The position numbers and the translations under genes are program-made. A DNA stretch of 38,266 nt from assembly GCA_964483465.1 (NCBI GenBank), contig CAZABG010000015.1, positions 1 to 38,266 on the forward strand. The letters run 5' to 3'. This document shows positions 31,948 through 38,266 of this stretch, in pieces. Under the pieces are notes generated by a model. The model saw only the letters and a list, made by a program, of their open reading frames with translations, was not told the origin of the DNA and did not search any database. Source of the DNA: CAZABG01 sp964483465. GTDB lineage: Bacteria; Chlamydiota; Chlamydiia; Chlamydiales; Parachlamydiaceae. Every line of letters starts with the position of its first letter. The stretch's first letter is position 1.

Positions 31948-32784
31948 TTATGATTTGGAGACTACAGGCTCGCCTTCTTCTACCGTCTCTTCCTCTTGGG
32001 CAGTATCGAACATCATAAGCCCGCGTTTAGAAGTACGGCAGAATTCAAGGAAATGGAGCACTTCAGGATAAGGTTCAACTTGAGTCTGAATAGCATTTAA
32101 AGCCTCTTCAAGTTTCAATCCTGATTTATACAGAAGTTTGTAGGCATGGCTTAGAGCTTTTCTTGTCTCAAAGGAAAATTTATTTCTTTTAAGACCAACT
32201 AGATTGATCCCGCCAAATTTATAAGGAATGCCTCCGCCTAAAGTAAAAGGAGGAATATCGTGTGTAACTCGGCTCATCCCCCCAACCATCGCGTGAGTGC
32301 CTATGCGCACAAATTGGTGAATGGGGGTAAATCCGCCGATGATAGCTCTATTCCCTACAGTAACGTGACCCGCTAAAGTAGCGTTGTTACTCATTATCAC
32401 TTCATCACCCACTTCACAATTATGAGCAATGTGGCAATAAGCCATAATTAAACACTTATCACCAACTTTTACTTCGGTATTCTCGCCGCAAGAGGAGTGG
32501 ATCGTTACAAATTCACGAATTTCGCAGTTTTTCCCGATGTTAACAAAAGTTTTTTCCCCGCGGAACTTTAGATCTTGCGTTTTTAACCCGATGCAAGCGT
32601 GAGGATAGACGATCGTATTTTCACCAATTGTCGTATTTCCATCTATGTATGCGTGAGCGCGAATGGTCACGCCATCATGAAGCACTACATCCTTTTTAAT
32701 GATCGCATAGGGTTCAATAGTAATATTTGAATGAAGCGTCGCTCCCGGTTCGATGATGGCTGTGGGATGAATATTATGCTTCAT
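31948..32784 (-). CDS. lpxA: UDP-N-acetylglucosamine acyltransferase
   Basis: This enzyme acylates UDP-GlcNAc at O3, the first step of lipid A synthesis. The 278 residues form a left-handed beta-helix of hexapeptide repeats (GATLHSN, DGVTIRA, GENTIVY and so on). The catalytic His is in CHIAHNCEVG (near residue 125). HQFVRIGTHAMVGGMSRVTHDIPPF and a C-terminal helical domain follow. It is third in lpxC-fabZ-lpxA. Confidence 0.97.
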   Translation of the reverse strand: MKHNIHPTAIIEPGATLHSNITIEPYAIIKKDVVLHDGVTIRAHAYIDGNTTIGENTIVYPHACIGLKTQDLKFRGEKTFVNIGKNCEIREFVTIHSSCGENTEVKVGDKCLIMAYCHIAHNCEVGDEVIMSNNATLAGHVTVGNRAIIGGFTPIHQFVRIGTHAMVGGMSRVTHDIPPFTLGGGIPYKFGGINLVGLKRNKFSFETRKALSHAYKLLYKSGLKLEEALNAIQTQVEPYPEVLHFLEFCRTSKRGLMMFDTAQEEETVEEGEPVVSKS

Positions 32785-32797
32785 AGTTCACTACTTA

Positions 32798-33256
32798 TTA
32801 AATTTGAGCTTTATCAACAAGGGCAAAGGCAATTTCCGCTTCTACCGCAACTTTATCGCCAACACTCGCCACCGCTTTCACTCTTCCTCCCTTCGAGGAG
32901 AAGTGAATTCCTTCACATTTGAGGATTAAAATATCACCCGGTTTTACCGGATTTCTAAATTTAGCGTGGGCTATATTTAAAAGGACAGCTAATCTGTCTT
33001 TTTGCCCTTTGCAGTATACCAACACCGCCCCAACTTGGGCAAGAGATTCAAGAATTAAAACACCTGGCATTAGGGGCTGATCAGGAAAATGTCCCTGAAA
33101 AAAAGATTCGTTAATTGTAATATTTTTTTGACCTACGATCGTTCCCTGGTCAAGATCAAGATTCAAAATCTTGTCAACCAAGAGGAAGGGATAGCGATGA
33201 GGGATAATTTTCATTATCTCCTTAACATCGTAAGCTGATTGTTCATTTCGGAACAT
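32798..33256 (-). CDS. fabZ: 3-hydroxyacyl-ACP dehydratase FabZ
   Basis: This 152-residue hot-dog-fold enzyme dehydrates beta-hydroxyacyl-ACP in fatty acid elongation and draws on the same hydroxyacyl pool used by LpxA. The active site is QGHFPDQPLMPGVLILESLAQ (His in GHFP, Glu in LESLAQ). ATG 33256 is chosen because GGAG lies 7 nt before it; the TTG two codons upstream is less good. It overlaps lpxC by 14 nt. Confidence 0.97.
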   Translation of the reverse strand: MFRNEQSAYDVKEIMKIIPHRYPFLLVDKILNLDLDQGTIVGQKNITINESFFQGHFPDQPLMPGVLILESLAQVGAVLVYCKGQKDRLAVLLNIAHAKFRNPVKPGDILILKCEGIHFSSKGGRVKAVASVGDKVAVEAEIAFALVDKAQI

Positions 33257-34106
33257 GGGCAATCTCCCTGGTTATAGCGCGCGAGACAGCTTTCGCCATC
33301 TGATAATTTGAACTGTGTCCTGAACGTATCGATATGATGTGAGCTTGAAAATTTATTCCAACCAGTTTCAGATCGCCGATTACGTCTAAAATTTTATGCC
33401 GTACCATTTCATTCTGAAAGAAGAGGCCGTTTTTACTTAAAATGACATCTTCCTTAATCACGACAGCATTATCTAAACTAGCCCCCTTTATTAAGCCTTT
33501 ATCGAGCAAATGCGATATTTCTTCATAAAGAGAGAATGTTCTACACGGAGCAATTTCTTTTTTAAATGTCTCTGGAGTTAAATCGAGACTAAAAAACTGC
33601 GCTCTGAGCAGTTTTGTGTTAGGATAATTTAAGGTATAGCTAAAACGTATACCGTCATAAGGAAGTGCAATTATCTGGATGTCTTTTTCGCTATAAAAAA
33701 TGGGTTCAGTTATCTTAACAATAGAAAGATCGCTTTCTTGTACTTGTATTCCCGCCTGTTCGATCATGTCGACAAAAATATCGGAACTCCCATTGCCCAC
33801 AGGAGGTTCAATGTTATCCACTTCAACAAAGAGATTATCTATATTATAGGCGGCAAGAGCTGCAAGAACATGCTCGATTGTGTGAATCTTTATATCGCCA
33901 ATACCAATTGTCGTTGAACGGTCCGTATCGCAAACATATTCAACGGTAGCAGGAATTTGAGGGATACCTGTTAAGTCAACCCGTTTAAAAACTATTCCTG
34001 TTCCAACAGGCGCCGGACAAAAGCGCATACGAACATCGCGGCCCGTATGAAGACCAATTCCAGAATAGCTTACAAAATCTTTTAAAGTCTGTTGTTTGCG
34101 TTTCAA
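33243..34106 (-). CDS. lpxC: UDP-3-O-acyl-N-acetylglucosamine deacetylase
   Basis: This Zn-dependent deacetylase carries out the first committed step of lipid A synthesis. The 287 residues include SYSGIGLHTGRDVRMR (13-28), the metal-site HTIEHVLAAL (near 75), HKILDVIGDL (near 228) and SGHSSNYQMA near the end. The start is TTG 34106: an in-frame stop five codons upstream and the family N-terminus leave no ATG alternative, and no Shine-Dalgarno sequence is seen. The normal length excludes fusion with LpxA or FabZ. Confidence 0.96.
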   Translation of the reverse strand: MKRKQQTLKDFVSYSGIGLHTGRDVRMRFCPAPVGTGIVFKRVDLTGIPQIPATVEYVCDTDRSTTIGIGDIKIHTIEHVLAALAAYNIDNLFVEVDNIEPPVGNGSSDIFVDMIEQAGIQVQESDLSIVKITEPIFYSEKDIQIIALPYDGIRFSYTLNYPNTKLLRAQFFSLDLTPETFKKEIAPCRTFSLYEEISHLLDKGLIKGASLDNAVVIKEDVILSKNGLFFQNEMVRHKILDVIGDLKLVGINFQAHIISIRSGHSSNYQMAKAVSRAITREIAHVPK

Positions 34107-34133
34107 TGTTAATCTATGTTAAAACATTGCATA

Positions 34134-35741
34134 TTAATGCATTTGGAATTTTCTCAGCAAGAAATATAGCCCTGAAAACATGAAACAAAAGCCCATTAAA
34201 AGATTGTCGCCCGTTAAGGTATAAAGGGTTGAATAATTATAAAGGGGAACTTTTACTCTTAAAGCCCCTTTCGTCCACTCTCCTTCAAGCTCATCAATTG
34301 TCCTTCCCAAAGAGTCAATCGCGGTAGTAACCCCTGTATTGCAAGACCTAAGGAGAGGGTAGCCGCACTCTACCGTTCTTAAGCGCGCATGATCGAGATG
34401 CTGCTTAGGTAGATCTGAATTAGGATACCAGACATCCGACGTCAAATTAACTAGGTATTTTGCACCTTTTGCCCTGTTTTCCCTCATTAAATTAGCATAA
34501 GTCTCTTCATAGCAAATAGATAATCCAAAGGGGGCATTGCACCCTTGAAAGACTTTCGCCTCTTCTCCACAGGTAAAAGAGCCCTGAATACCATAAGATT
34601 TAGCAAGGTCCCTGCAAAACTTAAAAGGTATATATTCCCCCATCGGCACAAGAACCCGTTTATCGTATCGTCTCTCAGACCCCGGCTTATTGCTTTCAAA
34701 TAAAAATGCAGAGGAGAAATAATCAACTTCATTTTTTGATTTGATTTCCACATCTTCAAGGCCCGCGATCACATCGGCATTAAAATGGTCGGCGATCGTT
34801 TGAATGATATCCGCATTCGATACCTTGCTTGAAAAAGGCGTTTCCTCACGATACGGAAATTGAAATTTAACATTGTCGCCTAAATAATTCAGAAATAATT
34901 TTTTGATTTTCTCTTCAGGAAAAACAGGGGTATAAGTACCGAATGGAACTACGTACTCAGGCAATACGATCAATTGAACTTTTTCACCATTAAACCGGCT
35001 TAATGACTTTAGAATAGACTCCCACTCTTCCATAACAAAGTCTCGGTAAGCCTCGCGGGTCTTAAAAGGAAGGATCTCTTCAATAGGAAAAGCGGTTTGA
35101 ACAAGAAGGGCATCGATTGTTTCAGGATTTTCAATTCCTAAACGCTGATCATGGTGCTTGATTTGCCAGGCCCCAAAAACAAAAGGCAAAGCGGCAACCG
35201 CCCCATAAAGCACCCAAGAAGAATAAAAATAGGCCCGAACCAGCAAAAGATTTGTCGCATAAACCCAAAAACTAAGCCCGTACACACCAAAAAGCGATGC
35301 TAACTGTATGGAATATGGATTTGCGGAAGCGGCTATCCCGATAGGGTTCCACGAGAAACCTGACAAGAGAAACAACCTACTCCACTCAAATAAAGTGGCA
35401 AGGGATGCAATCCCCAAAATTCTAACATATGACTTCAAATTTTGTTTTGTCACCTGAGCCGTAACAATCGCAAATGTTACGCCTATCGCAAAAGAAAGCA
35501 GCGTCCACAAAGCGTATATATATAAGTAGGGATGAGCAATAAACCAATAAAGCTGCACCATCTGACAGCCCATCATAAAAAATGCAGAAAGCCAAAAACG
35601 CCTTCTAGGGGCCATATTGATGGTGGCGCCCCAAAAGATCCCCACGCCCGCTATGGAAGCAAATAAACTCAAAAAGGAAGAGTGGACCGGTTGGCCAAAA
35701 GAAACGATTATAAATGAAAGGACAACAAGCGCGTAAATCAT
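34134..35741 (-). CDS. lnt: Apolipoprotein N-acyltransferase
   Basis: This 535-residue inner-membrane enzyme adds the third acyl chain to lipoproteins, the last step of lipoprotein maturation. The N-terminal part (about 1-190) has about eight hydrophobic helices with GFSWNPIGIAAS. The periplasmic nitrilase domain carries Glu262 (VLPEYV), Lys361 (DKRVLVPMGEY) and Cys410 (LSICYEETY), the catalytic triad. A final helix lies near 510-530. Start is ATG 35741. It lies 27 nt upstream of lpxC in the same orientation and appears to head the lipid A/fmt transcription unit. Confidence 0.95.
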   Translation of the reverse strand: MIYALVVLSFIIVSFGQPVHSSFLSLFASIAGVGIFWGATINMAPRRRFWLSAFFMMGCQMVQLYWFIAHPYLYIYALWTLLSFAIGVTFAIVTAQVTKQNLKSYVRILGIASLATLFEWSRLFLLSGFSWNPIGIAASANPYSIQLASLFGVYGLSFWVYATNLLLVRAYFYSSWVLYGAVAALPFVFGAWQIKHHDQRLGIENPETIDALLVQTAFPIEEILPFKTREAYRDFVMEEWESILKSLSRFNGEKVQLIVLPEYVVPFGTYTPVFPEEKIKKLFLNYLGDNVKFQFPYREETPFSSKVSNADIIQTIADHFNADVIAGLEDVEIKSKNEVDYFSSAFLFESNKPGSERRYDKRVLVPMGEYIPFKFCRDLAKSYGIQGSFTCGEEAKVFQGCNAPFGLSICYEETYANLMRENRAKGAKYLVNLTSDVWYPNSDLPKQHLDHARLRTVECGYPLLRSCNTGVTTAIDSLGRTIDELEGEWTKGALRVKVPLYNYSTLYTLTGDNLLMGFCFMFSGLYFLLRKFQMH

Positions 35742-35765
35742 AATAATATTTTACGCGTACAATCA

Positions 35766-35801
35766 AATAAAATCCATCCTAAGATAAGAATGGATTTTAT
35801 T
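35766..35801 (-). terminator. 12-bp perfect hairpin after the small membrane protein gene
   Basis: AATAAAATCCAT (35766-35777) pairs with ATGGATTTTATT (35790-35801) around a 12-nt loop. It lies just after the stop at 35811 on the minus strand. The arm ends in T-rich sequence (TTTTATTTGATT). It separates the small gene from lnt. Confidence 0.65.
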
Positions 35802-35810
35802 AATAAGTCT

Positions 35811-36146
35811 TTAGACAGATGGTCTTGAAACTTTTGAAATAACCGCGCTTAAAGCAGCGAGAGCGCCAAATGATGCAGGCACTGCCCATGCAGGAATGCT
35901 GTATGCAGCAAATAATGCACCGAACTTAGAAGCCAAGAAACCGGTCACTGGAGCAGCAACAGCTGCTACTGCAGGAACAAAAATGATAGCGGCAGCAACA
36001 ATTGCAGCAAGAGCTGATACTACTGCAACACCTGCGAAGAGGTTTGAAGTAAATCTGTGGCCATTGCTTACAGCAGGAGCTGGAGCTTTTTTAGGAGCTG
36101 CTTCAGCGTAAACGCCGGCTGTAATTGAACTTACTAGTGATGACAT
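35811..36146 (-). CDS. Small Ala-rich membrane protein, Inc-like
   Basis: This is 111 residues from ATG 36146 (MSSLVSSITAGVY), which directly follows GGAGG with 3 nt spacing; the frame extends 22 codons further up, but without a Shine-Dalgarno sequence. After a short Pro/Ala-rich N-terminus (KKAPAPAV), two long hydrophobic stretches follow (36-69 and 71-105), a bilobed layout like chlamydial Inc proteins. Family not recognised. It is a single gene with its own hairpin terminator, divergent from the rRNA methyltransferase gene. A role at the inclusion membrane is speculative; it could equally be a small inner-membrane protein. Confidence 0.65.
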   Translation of the reverse strand: MSSLVSSITAGVYAEAAPKKAPAPAVSNGHRFTSNLFAGVAVVSALAAIVAAAIIFVPAVAAVAAPVTGFLASKFGALFAAYSIPAWAVPASFGALAALSAVISKVSRPSV

Positions 36147-36263
36147 AATCCTCCAAATCAATATTATGGAATTTTGCGTTCCAAGTATGTGAATTACTAC
36201 TATTTTCGTCAACGCATGAAAGTTGATGATAAGGTTATTAATTTTTTGCTATTCTAATTATCC

Positions 36264-37382
36264 ATGATTTTAAAAGAATTTCGTTTACATCATCTGTTAA
36301 ATTTCCTAAGTGGCTGGAATGGGGCTTTAGACCTAGCCTTGTCAGATTATTTCCGCCAACATAAATCAATCGGATCGAAAGACCGAGCTGAAATTTCTGA
36401 AGCGGTCTATTTCCTCATCAGATGGAAAAGATTAATCGATTTTAAACTCAAAAATCCGGACTGGGAAAAAAGAGTTCGGCTATTAAATACGCTCGACTTA
36501 AAAAAAATCACTAAAGATGAAAGCATTCCCGAATCTATAAGAGCCTCCTTTCCAGACGACCTATATGAAACTCTAAAAAAATCGTTTGGGGATAAGACGT
36601 TTCAAATTGCTTTAAACTTAAATGAAAAAGCACCTACCTACCTTAGATTTAATCCTCTTAAAACTGACCGCAACTCGTTAATTCAAGAGCTTAAAGCATT
36701 TGAGCCTGAAAAAACCAAACACTCTCCTCTCGGCATACTTTTAAAAAAGAAAGGCGCGCTTTTTGGTTTGGAAAGCTTCAAAAAGGGCATGTTCGAAATG
36801 CAGGACGAAGCAAGCCAGCTTGTTGCACTAAAGGTTAAAGCAAAACCCGGAGATAGAGTTTTAGATTATTGCGCGGGAGCCGGTGGAAAAACGCTTGCAT
36901 TTGCTCCTCAAATGAAGGGAAAGGGGCAAATTTATCTTCACGACATCAGGAAAGGCATCCTATTTCAAGCAAAGAAGAGGCTTAAAAGAGCCGGCATTCA
37001 AAATGCCCAAATAATGCACTTCTCTGAAGAGGAAAAGCTAAACAAATTAAAAGAGTTTTTTGATTGGATCCTGGTTGACGCGCCCTGCTCAGGATCCGGC
37101 ACCTATCGAAGAAACCCTGATATGAAGGAAAAATTTAACCTTGAGATGCTGGATAGGATCGTCCTCGAGCAAAGAGCGATATTTGAAAAAGCCTTAACTC
37201 TTTTAAGTCCGAATGGAACAATAGTTTACGCCACCTGCAGCCTGTTTAAGGAAGAGAATCAGGAGCAAGTAGATTATTTTATTAAAAATCATGGACTTGA
37301 GTTAGTTGAACCTCCTTTTCAATCTATCCCTGAAAAGGGAGAAATGGACGGACTTTATGCCGCGGTCTTTAAACGAGGTTAA
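36264..37382 (+). CDS. RsmB-like 16S rRNA (cytosine-C5) methyltransferase (NOL1/NOP2/Sun family)
   Basis: This 372-residue SAM-dependent RNA methyltransferase has an N-terminal NusB-like helical region (about 1-110), the SAM-binding motif DYCAGAGGKT (201-210), and the two family cysteines: motif IV DAPCSGSGTYRRNPD (Cys275) and motif VI YATCSLF (Cys325, the nucleophile). It is likely RsmB (m5C967), but RsmF and other relatives cannot be excluded. Length is somewhat below E. coli RsmB (about 430). ATG 36264 has no obvious Shine-Dalgarno sequence. A terminator follows at 37390. Confidence 0.9.
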   Translation: MILKEFRLHHLLNFLSGWNGALDLALSDYFRQHKSIGSKDRAEISEAVYFLIRWKRLIDFKLKNPDWEKRVRLLNTLDLKKITKDESIPESIRASFPDDLYETLKKSFGDKTFQIALNLNEKAPTYLRFNPLKTDRNSLIQELKAFEPEKTKHSPLGILLKKKGALFGLESFKKGMFEMQDEASQLVALKVKAKPGDRVLDYCAGAGGKTLAFAPQMKGKGQIYLHDIRKGILFQAKKRLKRAGIQNAQIMHFSEEEKLNKLKEFFDWILVDAPCSGSGTYRRNPDMKEKFNLEMLDRIVLEQRAIFEKALTLLSPNGTIVYATCSLFKEENQEQVDYFIKNHGLELVEPPFQSIPEKGEMDGLYAAVFKRG

Positions 37383-37389
37383 AAGTCTG

Positions 37390-37410
37390 GAGGGAAACCC
37401 TCATTTTTAT
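37390..37410 (+). terminator. Short terminator after the rRNA methyltransferase gene
   Basis: GAGGG (37390-37394) pairs with CCCTC (37398-37402) around AAA, followed by ATTTTTAT. The stem is only 5 bp, so partial read-through into the next gene, 15 nt beyond, is likely. Confidence 0.5.
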
Positions 37411-37424
37411 GTAGAATCAATGCC

Positions 37425-38266
37425 ATGATAAAATTCTTGAAGTTTCTCTTCATCCCTTTACTATTGACTGCGGCTAAACCCGATATCGATCCTTTTCTTT
37501 TACAAAAAGACGATCACCTTAAAATTATCGTTAATAACCGAGTGCTTGCAGACGTTAATGGAAAAGCCATCACCTTGATGGATGCAGTGAAGCGGATGGA
37601 TATCCTTTTTTTAAAGCAATTTCCTGAATATACCCAATCTGTAAACGCCCGCTATCAATTTTATCAGGCAAATTGGGAGAGAATACTTGAAGAACTTATT
37701 GAAAAAGAACTTGTCCTTGCCGACTCAACTGAAGTTAAAATGGAAGTGTCAGGCGCGGACGTTCGTCAGGAAATGGAAAATTTATTTGGACCTAACATCA
37801 TTGTCAACCTAGACAAAATAGGACTATCTCTTGACGAAGCTACAAAAATTGTAGCAAGCGATATCGCGATAAGACGCATGATGTTCTTAAGAGTGACATC
37901 CAAAGCGCTCGGAAAAGTAACGCCGCAAGCCACCCGTGCTTTATATGAGAAGTTTGTTAAAGAAAACACTAAAGATCCAGTCTATTCTTATCGCGTCTTG
38001 ACGGTTCGAGATGCAAAAGGCAAAGAGATCGCGGAAACGATCCTAGGCTTGATCAAAGAAAAAGGCAGTTTACAGGAAGCCGCCATGGGCATACCTCAAG
38101 CAAACATTTCCGAAATATTCAACCACACCCCTAAAGAAATTGCCCCAAAGAACATGGAAGTGCTTTCTAAAATGCAGCCAGGCCAAATTTCCGAAATTCA
38201 AGCCCAGCAAAGCCGCGCAGACAATTCTACCGTTTATAGAATCCTTTCTCTCGAAAAGTACACACC
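37425..38266 (+). CDS. SurA-like periplasmic chaperone / peptidyl-prolyl isomerase, C-terminus cut by the window edge
   Basis: About 280 residues are visible from ATG 37425; the gene continues past the end. It begins with a signal-type sequence (IKFLKFLFIPLLLTAAK). After a linker comes a SurA-N-like core: IIVNNRVLADVNGKAITLMDAVKRMD, then a long helix pair with LEELIEKELVLADSTEVKMEVSGADV and DIAIRRMM. A later KENTKDPVYSYRVLTV could start a parvulin (PpiC) domain. Such proteins escort outer-membrane proteins through the periplasm. I base the family on order and wording, not on alignment; the missing half would show whether a PpiC domain is present. Confidence 0.7.
   Translation, partial: MIKFLKFLFIPLLLTAAKPDIDPFLLQKDDHLKIIVNNRVLADVNGKAITLMDAVKRMDILFLKQFPEYTQSVNARYQFYQANWERILEELIEKELVLADSTEVKMEVSGADVRQEMENLFGPNIIVNLDKIGLSLDEATKIVASDIAIRRMMFLRVTSKALGKVTPQATRALYEKFVKENTKDPVYSYRVLTVRDAKGKEIAETILGLIKEKGSLQEAAMGIPQANISEIFNHTPKEIAPKNMEVLSKMQPGQISEIQAQQSRADNSTVYRILSLEKYT

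Overview
The window comes from a chlamydia outside the classical genus Chlamydia, most likely an amoeba- or animal-associated member of the order Parachlamydiales. The strongest evidence is gene order. On the minus strand, from about 35.7 kb down to 14.6 kb, it reads lnt, lpxC, fabZ, lpxA, fmt, Inc-like membrane proteins, rplC through rplQ (fused S10/spc/alpha clusters), gapA, then an unnamed arginine-patch gene. This is the order I recall for the C. trachomatis CT534 to CT504 block. As there, rpsJ, rpsN, rpmD, rpmJ, infA, adk and rpsD are absent from the ribosomal run. Genes not expected in classical Chlamydia are also present: a trpD linked to a plant-type aminotransferase, a flavocytochrome-like reductase, a K+-independent H+-pyrophosphatase, and a kinase with a repeat-rich N-terminus. 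No species can be named from the sequence alone.

Layout. 1-1.85 kb: the 3'-truncated trpD and, overlapping just upstream of it, a TAA1/alliinase-type PLP enzyme, probably one tryptophan-related operon. 1.9-3.1 kb: a CPA2 cation/proton antiporter (plus strand), converging on dapF at a hairpin terminator. 3.15-6.15 kb: an overlapping minus-strand set of an AGCS amino-acid symporter, an unrecognised protein and dapF, headed by a possible 35-codon small ORF with its own promoter and Shine-Dalgarno sequence. 6.3-8.9 kb: a secreted, probably outer-membrane protein, an AhpD-like protein and a ferric-reductase-type flavoprotein. 8.94-10.62 kb: a small island bounded by a 28-bp duplication of the 3' end of tRNA-Leu(UAA), carrying one gene built from two diverged copies of a domain of about 157 residues. 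10.8-12.4 kb: the kinase. 12.4-14.5 kb: hppA. 14.6-29 kb: the arginine-patch gene, gapA, and the rpoA/ribosomal/secY block. 29.1-31 kb: an SLBB membrane protein and two Inc-like proteins at the position of C. trachomatis Cap1 (CT529). 31-35.7 kb: fmt and lipid A/lipoprotein genes. 35.8-36.15 kb: a small Ala-rich membrane protein. 36.3 kb to the end: an RsmB-like rRNA methyltransferase and the start of a SurA-like chaperone.

How it fits together. The ribosomal/secY/rpoA block makes and exports proteins. lpxC-fabZ-lpxA and lnt build the Gram-negative envelope, and fmt serves translation initiation. dapF and the symporter point to diaminopimelate and small amino-acid handling. hppA and the antiporter handle ion gradients. 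The Inc-like proteins and the kinase are the best candidates for host-facing factors, by inference only. The most novel items are the tRNA-Leu island with its duplicated-domain protein, the TAA1-like enzyme beside trpD, and the kinase with five E-[KQ]-Y-[ST]-x-P repeats.
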